The notes below the pieces were generated by a model. It saw only the letters and a program-made list of their open reading frames with translations, did no database searches and had not been told where the DNA came from. From Elymus sibiricus (Eukaryota > Streptophyta > Magnoliopsida > Poales > Poaceae): a stretch of DNA of 64,000 nt. Below, in pieces: positions 44,018 through 57,520 of the stretch. The translations under genes were made by a program, and so were the position numbers. Where the stretch lies: the NCBI GenBank assembly GCA_039707655.1, contig CM077666.1:401407886-401471885 (forward strand), in the 5' to 3' direction. How positions within the stretch are numbered: the first letter of the stretch is position 1; the number at the start of each line of letters is the position of its first letter.

Positions 44018-44860
44018 TGTTTGCCAGCGAGTATTGATCACGACTGTTCTCGGAGAACGTCCTGCTGAATCGTATGAATTGCCTCTCGAGACTCGGCACC
44101 AATATTCAGAGACAACTCAGAATCCGACCTCCGGGCTCTCAGCGATGAAGAAGCTATCTGAAGACGGGCGGAAACAGATGGGAATGGTCTTGTGACAGAG
44201 CACCTCGACAGGAAACCCTCCTTGTTGTTGCCGTGCTTCCTCGGTTTCCACGAGGAAGGATGCCCCCCGCCCCAGACTTGGAATCCACGTCCAGAATCGG
44301 GAAACTTGGCGCGCCGGAGGGGAATACCTCGGAAGGATCTACACACGCAGAAGGAAGGAGGAGGGCAGGGCAAACATGCAGACCACTCCGGCGGAGTCCC
44401 AGTCCTCCGGCCTCCGGCGATTCAGAATCTCACAGGCAAGAAAGACCCGAGACTCCGCTGTTTTCGCCCCTCTGATCCTCCGTTTCTTCGCAGCGGGCCG
44501 GCGAAACACGCCGACGCCAGCGCCGAGATCGCATTCCCCTGCTGGCCTTCAAAGATGGAAGGAAACGAATGCGGATGAACAGATACTCACAGCCAACAGA
44601 ACCGCCCCTTCCTTTTTCACAGGACCGTGTGAAAATTTAGTTGCCTTTTCTGATGATCCCTCTTTCTCCCTCCGTGTCCTTCAGCAAACTGAGCCGTCCG
44701 CCATGGAGACGCATGCACGGCTCCTCCTTAGCAATCGGCAGGCTTCTTGGGACGTGGAACCCCTTGCCCTCACTGGCTACTCTGCTCCTACCACCATCTC
44801 TCTCTCTCTCTCTCTCTTCTCTCTGATGACGATGGAGGGGGGGGGGGGGGGGGGGGGGGG
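44018..44860 (-). promoter_or_regulatory. Leader exon and presumed promoter of the DUF4378 gene
   Basis: A GC-rich stretch upstream of the leader donor contains the likely transcription start. At its far end lie a CT/GA microsatellite (44797-44820) and an unbroken run of 24 Gs (44837-44860, Cs on the coding strand). No TATA box is convincing. The start point cannot be fixed from sequence alone. Confidence 0.45.
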
Positions 44861-46809
44861 ATGGTTAGCGGATTAAAAGAGGGATTAAAAGAGGGGGATT
44901 TGGATTTGATATATGTCTCTGTTTTGGTATGTCCCTCGTGTCCATCATTTTGTACGTCATCGCTGCTCGGGAAGAGAAGAATAAATCTTGACATATACAC
45001 CCCTGGACATGCCACTATATACTTGAACTAATTATGTCTCCGGCCTAGGTTGAGACAATAGACATGAAGAGGTAAAACATCATCATCATCATTATTATTA
45101 TTATTAAAACACAACATATTATTATAATTTATGATTGTCAAGTCCATTTATGTTTCCTCAAATATACAAGTGTGACAAAAGTTTCCCCAAATAAGAAGTG
45201 GGGGGAATTAAAAGGTTTTGAGAGGCGAGCAGGAAAAGTTGGTAGCTAACCAATTGGCAGATACATATTTTTTGGCTTGTCTACATACAACTTTTGGCAC
45301 CAAACCATCAGTTTCTAAAAAGCGCGATGCATTAAAACACTTTCTAAACATGAAGCCTGGGTGGCTCGACGTCCTAATAAAGAACGTGCTACCGATAAGA
45401 GGGGTGCTTTACAGCTGGATGATAGTTCATCTTCGGTTCACTTGGTGCCTCGTGACACTGTGGTTGTCGTAAGGTGATGCCTTGTGATATTTTTCAGTGT
45501 CGCCTTGCATGTATTTCGGGTTGCTTTGCCAACAACCGAGTTGATGGAAATGACAATCTGGCAAGGAGAGGGCATCCTCGTGTTGAGCTTTGTTCTTTGG
45601 GTATGTTGTTGTAGTCAGTGCGTGGTGAGTAACTAAGGATGTGTCGTCTCGATGGTGTTATGATGTTGGTTGTGCCTTGTACAAACATGGTTGTCCTTAA
45701 GTGTTACCGTGTGGTCTTTGTTTTTGTGCTGCCTTGCAAGCATATGGGGTTACTTCACTAGAAACCAAGTGATGAGGATGACGGGTCGACGGGGTGAGGG
45801 CAACCTCATATGCTCCACTTGCAGATGATCGGCTTTATTCACCATTTGTTACCACTTCCAATTTTCGGTAGAGCTTCTCTCAATCTTTGTTAACAATTTT
45901 AGTACTTATGCATAAAAATTACATAGGTGCAGAAGAGGGAACATGGAGTAAGCAAGGATAATTACTTGTGCAAAGTATTGAGTTCTATATGCTCAGTGTT
46001 CGTGGTTATGTTTTCCTTTTGGATGCGTCGAGTATGTTTGTGCACATTTTTGACCTACCCCTCTCCTCGGAGCACCGAGTAGAGCAACACCCAAACCACA
46101 CCACTTTCATTTAAACATTCAACACGAACCACTCGACAAAGACCATCATGCAACCTTTGTCGCCAAATAGCTTTTCTTTTCTTCGTGTCAATCCAACTCT
46201 TAAAATGAAACCCTATGATTTTTCAGAGGTGAAGTTGAATTCAAATGTCAAAATAACTACAGCTTTCACTAGCTCATTTGAGTGAACTATGATCACAACA
46301 GTTACAATTATTATGCTTTCTTTTTAAATATCCGGATCTAATATAAAAGTTCATCAGAAGTATAAAGCACCCGAAACATAATAAAAATTACATCAAGGTC
46401 CTTGGAGCACCGAACAACCACTACCACCGCCAGAACGAGTCGCTGGCGCACCACTGTCGCTGCTCCCATACCGAAGCCAGTCTGACCTTGTTAATGACAA
46501 CTGGGAAGTCTTCGTGCACGTGCACCTAAGGACCACCATCCTGGAGCCGCAATCATCGTTGTCGTGCACGCATGGCGAGAAATTCAAACCTCGCCGCCCC
46601 AAGGAGACGGCATGAATCTACTCCGGAGCTCCGTCAACTTCGTCCTGACGGACAAATTTGAGGATGATCGAAGCTTAGAAGACCAATTCGAATATGAATC
46701 ACCAACTATCCCTCCGAACACCGCCCCTGCGACGACTAAAACCCTAGCCTAAACTACGAGCTGGAGTCAACACACCAGGATAACCCTTCCCACCACCACC
46801 AGCCGGAGT
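44861..46809. other. Intergenic DNA left of the CACTA element
   Basis: It contains an (ATT)n stretch at 45089-45105 and a diverged duplication (45476-45560 versus 45699-45785). A GC-rich stretch at 46390-46800 contains short frames and probably belongs to an old repeat that the CACTA element later split. No gene is supported. Confidence 0.45.
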
Positions 46810-46839
46810 GGCCACTACTGGGAAAGGGCTTATAGGTGA

Positions 46840-47275
46840 ACCCCAATGAGTGGCGGGCGGCCTAGGTCACCCGCCACAGCTACTTTTAAAAATTAGCAGC
46901 GGCGAGTAACAAACAGCGACCGCCACAGCTAACAGCGCAACTGTGGCGGGCAGAATTCAAACACCGCCACAGCTACAATCTCCCGGACGAGGCTTGCTTC
47001 CGTAACTCAGCTGTGACGGGCCCTAGCAGTTGCCCGCCACAGGTAGTAGATGAAGCAGTGGCGAGCGCTGGCTAGCATCCGCCACTAGCTGTCATTGCCG
47101 GATGCCCAATTTTAGCAAAACATATTTGTGGCGGGTCCTCTACCATGCCTGCCAGTGGTAGTTTACATAACTGTGGCGGGCAGAAATTTCTGCCCGCCAC
47201 AAAATATTTTCCCGCGTGGGGTTGCTGTCCACGTCACTTTGTAGTGGCGGGCTACTCCTGCCGCCCGCCAGTGAT
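46840..47275. repeat. Left sub-terminal repeat array of the CACTA element
   Basis: About eleven copies of GTGGCGGG or CCCGCCAC (some as TGACGGG or CCGCCAG) lie at irregular spacing and in both orientations. They are the expected transposase binding sites of CACTA elements. Confidence 0.85.
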
Positions 47276-50200
47276 AAGATCGTGTGTGATGTCTGCTTCC
47301 TGGTTCAGTGGCTTCCCCTCCCTAGTTTCTTCCTCTCCCACAACGCCCTCTTCCTCTTCCTCCTACTCCTCTCACCATTGATCATCCACCACATCTCTCT
47401 CTTCTTGATTTCATCCGATCGATCAGACACGACATCGATCGGAGAGAGACGAGGAGACACATTTTAGGTGAGAATTCTTTTCTAAATTCAACCTCGTGTG
47501 TATGTATGCGCATGCATGTGTACTTGATTATTGGTGTGTGGCGCGGTGGACGTGTTGGGCGATTCAACATTCGGTTGATCGGATGCTTTTGTTGAAAATT
47601 TCCAAGGAATACAAATGAGTGCCAAATCTCGTCGAAATGTTGATTAATTTCCATTTCGTCTAGTTGGTGTGACTCAATATGTCCCATTATTAGCAATGGT
47701 CATGCCGAATTTTTTAATTTTCCATATTCTTAGATCGAATAATAATCTATTACGTTATGTATGTATATATGTTGCAGGTTTTGGCGTCGAATGATGGATC
47801 GTAGTTGGATGTACTCCATACCATGGGTGTCCAATGATTTTGTTAATGGTTTGGTAGAGTTCTTACAGTTTGCGGAGGAATATGTTAGGAAAAAGGGTTC
47901 AAAGAAAATATGTTGTCCATGTGTTGTTTGCGAGAATGATGTTATGTACACAATTGAATCGGGAGAGTTGCATAAGCACTTGTTGGCTAGTGGTTTCATG
48001 CCCGGTTATACAACATGGACAAGTCATGGTGAGGATGGGATGTCATGTGAAGGAGCGGAACATGACGAGGAACAAGAATGGATGATGGATGGACATGATG
48101 AACAATCTGACGGTGATGAATACGACGAGTCTGGTGAAGAGTCCGACGAAAGTGAGGAGGCCGAAACGGAGGAGGCAATCATCTGGGGCAAATTGGCGGG
48201 AATGGTGCACGATGAACACATGCAAGAGTTGATCGTGAAAGAGACTAGCACCGAGGCAGCTTCCCGTAGAGAAGCTACCAAACTGGCGACTCTTGTGAAG
48301 GACTCAACAACTCCTTTGTACGCTGGTTGCAAGGCAAAACACACCCGACTAAGTGTCACGATGAATCTTATGGACATTAAGGCAAAAAGCAATAGCACAG
48401 ACACTTCCGTCGATATGAATTTGAAGTTTTTGCATGATGTTCTGCCTGAAGGCAACGTGTTGCCAAAAAGTATCGATGAGGCAAGGAAGGTATTGTGTCC
48501 TCTTGACATGGAGCCGGTAAAGTACCATGCGTGCAAAAATGACTGCGTCATTTACCGAAACGAGTACTCCAACCTAACAAGGTGTCCAACATGCAATTTT
48601 CCCCGATTCAAGCGGGAAACAACAGTCGGGAAGACAATGATGATGATAGAGCACCCGCTAGCGGTACTCCTTATAAGGTTGTATGGTACTTTCCAATCAT
48701 TCCATGCCTGAAGCGTTTGTGTGCAAACAAGCAGCAGGCAAAGCTTATGCTTTGGCATTCTATGAGGAAGAGGGATGACGGAGTGATTAAACACGTTGCA
48801 GATGGTCGGCAGTGGAAAGCAATCGATGACGAGTTCCCTCATTTCAGTGGAGATGATAGGAATGTCAGGCTAGGCTATAGTGTGGATGGTCTGAATCCCT
48901 TTAGTAACCAAAACAGCGTGCACAGCACCTGGCCTGTGGTTGTCTGCATCTACAACCTTCCCCCATGGGTGTGCATGAAGAGAAAGTATCTACACATGGT
49001 CATGCTAATTCAAGGGCCAAGCCAACCGGGTAGTGATCTGAACTTGTATCTGCAGCTACTGAAGGAGGAGCTAGAAATTTTGTAGGATGAGGGGGTGTGG
49101 ACATATGACGCTAAAACGGGTACGTACTTCCCTATGAAAGCTGTGCTGCTCACGACGGTGCAGGACTATCCGGCATACGGTTATAATTCGGGTCAGGTTT
49201 GCCACAGGAACTGCGCATGTGTTAGGTGCATGGATGAAACTCATTCTCTATATCTGAAGGCCTCTCATAAAACAGTTTACATGGGGCATAGAAGATGGCT
49301 GAATAAAAATGATGAATGGAGAAACATAGAAGATTTGTTTGATAACACAAAAGAAAAGCGAGGGAAGCCACACAAAAGGAGTGGAATAGAAATCCTACAA
49401 ATGCTAAACAACTGGGAAGAGTGTCCAGAGCCTGGAAAGAAACGGAAGAGAGTGGAGCCACTGTTAAAAGTATGGAAAACGCGGTGTCCATTTTGGGACT
49501 TGAAATATTGGAAGTATCTCTCCACGCCCCATTGTATCGATGTCATGCATATCGCGAAGAATGTTTGCGAGAGTTTGGTTGCTACCATTTTGAACATCCC
49601 AGACAAGACAAAAGATACGGGGAGCTCAATAAAAGACCTAGAATCACTTCAAATTAGGCCGGATTTGTGGGCTGACGTGGAGGAAAGCGAAGTTGGTAAG
49701 GCTAAGAAAACGGTGTCAAAATTCAAACCCGCTTGCTACATTCTGTCTCCAGAGGAGCTTGACAAGATATTCAACTGCCTTGCTAATGTTCGGGTAAGTT
49801 CCGGGCACTCGTCAAACATACACAGATATTTGTCACGTGAGAAGAAAACTTTATCTGGGATGAAGTCACATGACTGTCACATGATGATTACACAAATACT
49901 GCCGGTTGCACTTAGAGGAATAATGGAACCGCATGTCAGAAAGACACTCCAAGACCTCTGTAACTTCTTTGACGTCATCTCTCATAAATCGATCAGCCTG
50001 GAGCATTGCAAGAAACTGCAAGAAGAGATTGTTGTCATACTATGTGAGCTTGAGGTGTACTTCCCGCCCTCATTTTTTGACATCATGGTGCATCTGCTTG
50101 TCCACGTTATCGGAGACATCATAGACCTGGGCCCAGTATTCCTCCACAATATGTTCCCTTTCGAAAGGTTAAATGGTATACTCAAACGATACGTTCATAA

Positions 50201-51117
50201 CAGGTCACATCCAAACGGAAGCATCGTCCAGGGATTTCTAACTACAGAGGTTATCTCGTTTTGCACAGACTACGTTGAAGTCGACAAACCTTTGGGCATG
50301 CCCAAGAATAAGCACATTGGTAGGCTCAAGGGCATAGGTCACAAGAAAAGGAGAAATAATTTGCATGTGACCTTCGACGATCCCAACCGAGCGCCCGACT
50401 TCATAAGAGCTCACACTGTGGTGTTACAACACATTAAGTGTGTCAACCCATATGCTAGGAAGCATATGTTGCAGTTGAGAACTGAATACAGGAAATGTGG
50501 GATAAAACGCTCCGATGAGCAACTAACAAATGAGCACAACAGAAAGTTTGCGGCTTGGTTCAAGACATACATGCGAGAACATCCATTGTCAGAAAATGAT
50601 GACAGAGGTACTGAGCTGTTCTCCTTGGCATCGGGACCCGCGTTGAATGTGACCACATACCAAGCCTATGACATCAACGGATACGCTTTCTATACGGAGG
50701 CCAGAGACAAGGTAAAAGGTGTGTACCAGAATTCAGGGGTGACACTACATGCATACACCGGTAAAGAAAAGAACAAACACTATGGGAGAATCGAAGAGAT
50801 TTGGGAACTAAGGTACGTGGATGTAGGGATATTCCCCATGTTCCGTGTTAGATGGGAGAAACAAGTACTTCAAGAAGACGACTATTTCACTACCATGGTT
50901 ATACCACCACGAAATGAGTCCGTGAACGTGCTTGCAATAAGTGCCTTAAATGAGCCATGGGTACTGGCGAAGACAGTGTCTCAATGCTTCTACATAAAAT
51001 ACCCAATTAAGCCTAGCCGTGTGGTCTACCAAAGAGGAAAGAGGAGTATCGTCGGAATGGACGAAGTCAATGATGAGGAGGACTATGACCAATTCGACGA
51101 CTACCCCACGGAACAAG

Positions 51118-52858
51118 TGATGGAAATATGCCCTAGAGGCAATAATAAAGTTGTTATTATTTTATATTTCCTTGTTCATGATAAAGGTTTATTATTCATG
51201 CTAGAATTGTATTGACCGGAAACTTAAATACATGTGTGAATACATAAACAAATACCGTGTCCCTAGTGAGCCTCTACTAGACTAGCTCGTTGATCAAAGA
51301 TGGTTAAGGTTTCCTAACCATAGACATGAGTTGTCATTTGATAACGGGATCACATCATTAGGAGAATGATGTGATGGACAAGACCCATCCGTTAGCTTAG
51401 CATATGATCGTTCTGTTTATTGCTACTGCTTTCTTGAATGTCAAATACATGTTCCTCAGACCATGAGATCATGCAACTCCCGGATACCGAAGGAATACCT
51501 TGTGTGATATCAAACGTCACAACGTAACTGGGTGATCATAAAGATGCTCTACAGGTATCTCCGAAGGTGTCTGTTGAGTTGGCATGGATCGAGACTGGGA
51601 TTTGTCACTCCGTGTTTCGGAGAGGTATCTCTGGGCCCTCTCGGTAATGCACATCATAAGAAGCTTGCAAGCAAAGTGACTAAGGAGTTAGTTACGGGAT
51701 GATGTATTGCGGAATGAGTAAAGAGACTTGCCGGTAACGAGATTGAACTAGGTATGGAGATACCGACGATCGAATCTCGGGCAAGTAACATACCGACGGA
51801 CAAAGGGAATTACGTATGTTGTCATTGCGGTTCGACCGATAAGATCTTCGTGGAATATGTAGGAACCAATATGAGCATCCAGGTTCCGCTATTGGTTATT
51901 GACCGGAGAGGCATCTCAGTCATGTCTACATCATTCCCGAACCCGTACGGTCCGCACGCTTAACGTTCGTTGACGATATAGTGTTATATGAGTTATGTGA
52001 ATTGGTAATCGAATGTTGTTCGGAGTCCCGGATGAGATCTCGGATGTCACAAGGAGTCTCGGAATGGTCGAGAGGTAAAGATTTATATATGGGAAGTCAT
52101 ATTTTGGGTTCCGGAAAAAGGTGCAGTTTTTTCGGTATTGTACCGGGAAGCTTCCAGAAGGTTCCGAAGGATTCCGGAGGAGTCCGGAAGTCCACAAGTG
52201 GGTCCACCATGTCCCAAGGGCTGCCATGGGCTAAAGGGAGGCGCCCTGGCCTTATTGGGCCAGGCGCACCTAGTCCTCAAAAGTCCAGGCAGCTAGGGAA
52301 GGAAAAAGGGAGAGTCCTAGTAGGAATAGGATTGGACTTTGGAGTCCAAGTCCACGTGTGTACTATTCATGGTTACTGTTCACGTGGCATTATTCCTTCT
52401 ACTCCAAGCCCCTACACATATATAAATAGAGGAGAGGGGGTGCCCCAAAGGATACACAACATTGTCTTAGCCGTGTGCGGCGCCCCCCTCCACAGTTCCG
52501 TCCCTCGGTCATATTTTCGCAGTGCTTGGGCGAAGCCCTGCGGAGATAGCATCACCATCACCGTCACCACGCCGTCATGCTGCCGGAACTCATCCACTAC
52601 CTCGCCGTCTTGCTGGATCAAGAAGTCGAGGACGTCACCGAGCTGAACGTGTGCTGAACGCAGAGGTGCCGTACGTTTGGTGCTCGGTCGGTTGGATCGT
52701 GAAGTTGTTCGACGACATCAACCGCGTTGTTCTAACGCTCCCGCTTACGGTCTATGAGGGTACGTAGACACACTCCCCCTCTCGTAGCTATGCATCTCCA
52801 TGGATAGATCTTGCGTGCGCGTAGAAAATTTTTGTTTTCCATGCAATGTTCCCCAACA
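51118..52858 (+). repeat. 5' LTR of copia copy 1
   Basis: It starts TGATGGAAATATGCCCTAG and ends TTCCCCAACA, about 1.74 kb. The first ~1.14 kb align with 61371-62513. TATATAAATAGAGG at 52418-52431 is a plausible LTR TATA box. Confidence 0.85.
52418..52427 (+). promoter_or_regulatory. Candidate TATA box in the copia LTR
   Basis: TATATAAATA lies roughly 440 bp before the LTR end and is followed by GAGGAGAGGGGG, the usual place for the retrotransposon promoter. The corresponding part is deleted in the second copy. Confidence 0.6.
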
Positions 52859-52859
52859 G

Positions 52860-52873
52860 TGGCATCATGAGCC
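52860..52873 (+). other. Primer binding site of copia copy 1
   Basis: TGGCATCATGAGCC, one base after the LTR end. It resembles the initiator-tRNA-Met complement TGGTATCAGAGC with small changes. Confidence 0.75.
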
Positions 52874-54095
52874 AGGTCTATGCGTAGATGATATGCACGA
52901 GTAGAATACAAAGAGTTGTGGGCGGTGATCGTCATACTGCTTACCACCAACGTCTTATTTTGATTCGGCGGTATTGTAAGATGAAGCGGCCCGGACCAAC
53001 CTTACATGTCCACGTACATGAGACCGGTTCCACCGACAGACATGCAACTTGTTTTGCATAAAGGTGGCTGGCGGGTGTCTGTTTCTCCTACTTTAGTTGA
53101 ATCGAATTTGACTGCGGCCGGTCCTTGTTGAAGGTTAAAACAGCAAACTTGATAAATCACCGTTGTGGTTTTGTGCCGTAGGTAAGAACGGTTCTTGCTA
53201 GAAGCCCGTAGCAGCCACGTAAATCTTGCAACAACAAAGTAGAGGACGTCTAACTTGTTTTTGCAGGGTATGCTGTGATGTGATATGGTCAAGACATGAT
53301 GTGATATACGTTATTGTATGAGATTATCATGTTTTGTAATTTATCGGCAACCGGCAGGAGCCTTATGGTTGTCTCTTTATTGTATGAAATGCAAGCGCCA
53401 TGTAATTGCTTTACTTTTTCGCTATGCGTTAGAAATAGTTGTAGAAGCAATAGTTGGCGAGATGACCACGACGCAACGATGGAGATCAAGGTGTCGAGCC
53501 GGTGAGGATGGAGATCATGACGATGCTTTGGAGATGGAGATCAAAAGCACAAGATGATGGCCATATCATGTCACATATTTTGATTGCATGTGATGTTTAT
53601 CCTTTATGCATCTTATTTTGCTTAGAACGACGGTAGCATTATAAGATGATCCCTTCACTAAATTTCAAGATAAAAGTGTTCTCCCCGAGTATGCACCGTT
53701 GCTAAAGTTCGTCGTTTCGAAGCACCTCGTGATGATCGGGTGTGATAGATTCTACGTTCACATACAACGGGTGTAAGCCAGTTTTACACAAGCAGAATAC
53801 TTGGGTTAAACTTGACGAGCCTAGCATGTACAGACATGGTCTCGGAACACTGGAGACCGAAAGGTCGAACAAGAGTCATATAGTAGATATGATCAACATG
53901 GAGATGTTCACCATTGATGACTATCCCATCTCACGTGATGATCGGACATGGGCTAGTTGATTTGGATCATGTAACACTTAGTTAACTTGAGGGATGTTAA
54001 TTTAAGTGGGAGTTCATTAGTAATTTGATTAATTGAACTTAATTTATCATGAACTTAGTCTTGATAGTTTCTTTGCATATCTATGTTGTAGATAA

Positions 54096-57000
54096 ATGGC
54101 CCATGCTACTGTTCCGTTGAATTTTAATGCGTTCCTAGAGAAAGCTAAGTTGAAAGATGATGGTAGCAACTATACGGACTGGGTCCGTAACTTGAGGATT
54201 ATCCTCATTGCTGCACAGAAGGATTATGTCCTTGATGCACCGCTAGGTGATGGACCTGCTGCAGGAGCTGCTGCAGACGTTGTGAACGCCTGGCAGGCTC
54301 GATCTGATGACTACTCGATAGTTCAGTGTGCCATGCTTTACGGCTTAGAACCGGGACTGCAAAAGCGTTTTGAACGCCACTGAGCATATGAGATGTTCCA
54401 AGAGCTGAAATTGATATTTCAAGCTAATGCCCGGGTTGAGAGATATGAAGTCTCCAACAAGTTCTTTAGCGGTAAGATGGAGGAGAACAGTTCTGTCAGT
54501 GAACACATACTCAGAATGTCTGGGTACCACAACCACTTGACTCAGCTGGGAATTGATCTTCCGGTTGAGAGTGTTATTGACAGAGTTCTTCAGTCACTGC
54601 CACCAAGCTATAAAGGCTTCGTGATGAACTATAATATGCAAGGGATGGAGAAGACAATTCCCGAGCTCTTCGCGATGCTGAAATCAGCGGAGGTAGAAAT
54701 CAAGAAGGAGCATCAAGTGTTGATGGTTAACAAAACCACTAGTTTCAAGAAAAAGGGCAAGGGAAAGAAGGGGAACTTCAAGAAGAACGACAAGCAAGTT
54801 GCCGCTCCCACGAAGAAACCCAAAGCTGGACCCAGGCCTGAAAAAGAGTGCTTCTACTGCAAAGGGACTGGTCACTGGAAGCGGAACTGCCCCAAGTATT
54901 TGGCGGATAAGAAGGATGGCAAAGTGAGCAAAGGTATATTTGATATACATGTTATTGATGTGTTCCTCACTAATGCTCGCAGTAGCGCCTGGGTATTTGA
55001 TACTGGTTCGGTTGCTCATATTTGTAACTTGAAACAGGAGCTACGGAATAAGCGAAGATTGGCTAAGGACGAGGTGACGATGCGCGTCGGGAATGGTTCC
55101 AAGGTTGATGTGATCGCCGTCGGCACGCTACCTCTACATCTACCTTCGGGATTAGTTTTAGACCTCAATAGTTGTTATTTGGTGCCAGCGTTGAGCATGA
55201 ACATTATATCTGGATCTTGTTTATTGCGAGACGGTTATTCATTTAAGTCAGAGAATAATGGTTGTTCTATTTATATGAGTAACATATTTTATGGTCACGC
55301 ACCTTTTGTGAATGGTCTATTCATATTGAATCTCGATCGTAGTGATACACATATTCATAATATTGATGCCAAAAGATGCAAAGTTGATAATGATAGTGCA
55401 ACATACTTGTGGCACTGCCGTTTAGGTCATATTGGTGTAAAGCGCATGAAGAAACTCCATGCGGATGGACTTTTGGAATCTCTTGATTATGAATCATTTG
55501 ATACTTGCGAACCATGCCTCATGGGCAAGATGACTAAAACTCCGTTCTCCGGAACAATGGAGCGAGCTACTGATTTGTTGGAAATAATACATACCGATGT
55601 ATGCGGTCCAATGAATGTTGAAGCACGCGGCGGGTATCGTTATTTTCTAACCTTCACATATGATTTGAGTAGATATGGGTATATCTACTTGATGAAACAC
55701 AAGTCTGAAACATTTGAAAAGTTCAAAGAATTTCAGAGTGAAGTAGAGAATCATCGTAACAAGAAAATAAAGTTTCTACGATCTGATCGCGGAGGCGAAT
55801 ATTTGAGTTACGAGTTTGGCCTTCATTTAAGAAAATGTGGAATTGTTTCACAACTCACGCCACCTGGAACACCACAGCGTAATGGTGTGTCCGAACGTCG
55901 TAACTGTACTTTATTGGATATGGTGCGTTCTATGATGTCTCTTACCGATTTGCCACTATCGTTTTGGGGTTATGCATTAGAGACAGCTGCATTCACGTTA
56001 AATAGGGCACCGTCTAAATCCGTTGAGACGACACCATATGAACTATGGTTTGGCAAGAAACCTAAGCTGTCGTTTCTTAAAGTTTGGGGATGCGATACTT
56101 ATGTGAAAAAGCTTTAACCTGATAAGCTCGAACCCAAAGCGGAGAAGTGCGTCTTCATAGGATACCCTAAAGAAACAATTGGGTACACCTTCTACCATAG
56201 ATCCGAATGCAAGGTCTTTGTTGCCAAGAGTGGGTCCTTTCTAGAGAAGGAGTTTCTCTCGAAAGAAGTGAGTGGGAGGAAAGTAGAACTTGATGAGGTA
56301 ATTGTACCTTCTCTCGAATTGGAAAGTAGCTCATCAGAGAAAACCGTTCCCGTGATGCCTACACCAATAAGAGAGGAAGATAATGAAACTTCAGATCAAG
56401 TTACGACTGAACTTCGTAGGTCGACCAGAGTACGTTCCGCACCAGAGTGGTACGGTAATCCTGTTCTGGAAGTTATGTTGTTAGACAACGGCGAACGTAC
56501 GAACTATGAAGAAGCTATGATAAGCCCGGATTCCGACAAATGGCTTGAGGCCATGAAATCTGAGATAGGATCCATGTATGAGAACAAAGTGTGGACTTTG
56601 GTGGACTTGCCCGATGATCGGCAAGCCATTGAGAATAAATGGATTTTTAAGAGGAAGACAGATGCTGATGGTAATATCACTGTCTACAAAGCTCGACTTG
56701 TCGCGAAAGGTTTTCGACAAGTTCAAGGGGTTGACTACGATGAGACTTTCTCACCCGTAGCGATGCTTAAGTCTGTCCGAATCATGTTAGCAATTGCCGC
56801 ATTTTATGATTATGAAATCTGGCAAATGGATGTCAAAACTGCATTCCTTAATGGTTTTCTTAAAGAAGAGTTGTATATGATGCAACCAGAAGGTTTTGTC
56901 GATCCTAAGGGTGCTAACAAAGTGTGCAAGCTCCAGCGATCCATCTATGGACTGGTGCAAGCATCTCGGAGTTGGAATATACGCTTTGATGAGGTGATCA

Positions 57001-57520
57001 AAGCATATGGTTTTGTACAGCCTTACGGAGAAGCCTGTATTTACAAGAAAGTGAGTGGGAGCTCTGTAACATTTCTAATATTATATGTGGATGACATATT
57101 GTTGATTGGAAATGATATAGAATTTCTGGATGGCATAAAGGGATACTTGAATAAGAATTTTTCAATGAAAGACCTCGGTGAAGCTGCTTATATATTGGGC
57201 ATCAAGATCTATAGGGATAGATCAAGACGCTTGATAGGACTTTCACAAAGCACATACCTTGACAAAGTTTTGAAGAAGTTCAAAATGGATCAGTCAAAGA
57301 AAGGGTTCTTGCCTGTCTTGCAAGGTGTGAAGTTGAGTCAGACTCAATGCCCGACCACGGCAGAAGATATAGAGAAAATGAAAGTCATTCCCTATGCCTC
57401 AGCCATAGGTTCTATTATGTATGCCATGCTGTGTACCAGACCTGATGTGTGCCTTGCCATAAGTTTGGCAGGGAGGTACCAGAGTAATCCAGGAGTGGAT
57501 CACTGGACAGCGGTCAAAAG
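54096..57520 (+). pseudogene. Copia gag-pol polyprotein, copy 1, disrupted
   Basis: Gag starts at an ATG (54096, MAHATVPLNF). It is cut by a TGA at 54381-54383, where copy 2 has GGA (CGCCATGGAGC). Then follow a zinc knuckle CFYCKGTGHWKRNC (near 54849), protease FDTGSVAH, the integrase zinc-binding region (WHCRLGHIG...CEPCLMGK), and the integrase core with HTDVCGP, SDRGGEY and TPQRNGVSERRN. A TAA lies at 56115-56117 after YVKKL. Reverse transcriptase follows with WIFKRKTDADG, QMDVKTAFLNG and the catalytic YVDDILLIG near 57085. RNase H is missing because of the 3' truncation. Two in-frame stops plus the deletion make it inactive. Confidence 0.9.

Larger units (their letters stand above)
51118..57520 (+). 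mobile_element. Ty1-copia element, 3'-truncated, nested in the CACTA transposase
   Basis: It has a complete 5' LTR (51118-52858), primer binding site, leader, gag and pol as far as the end of the reverse transcriptase. It then stops abruptly at about 57520. RNase H and the 3' LTR are missing, and CACTA coding sequence resumes in the original frame. The LTR start and internal sequence match the second copy at 61371. It is related to the Angela/BARE/WIS group by LTR sequence, but the gag differs from what I recall for those, so no family is assigned. Confidence 0.88.

Noticed and set aside
45218..45472. Plus-strand frame of 84 codons
   Set aside because: No recognisable motif, no promoter or splice context, and neighbouring DNA is a diverged duplication.
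47996..48551. Minus-strand frame of 175 codons opposite the CACTA transposase
   Set aside because: It is a shadow of the acidic, repetitive transposase N-terminus, without any domain.
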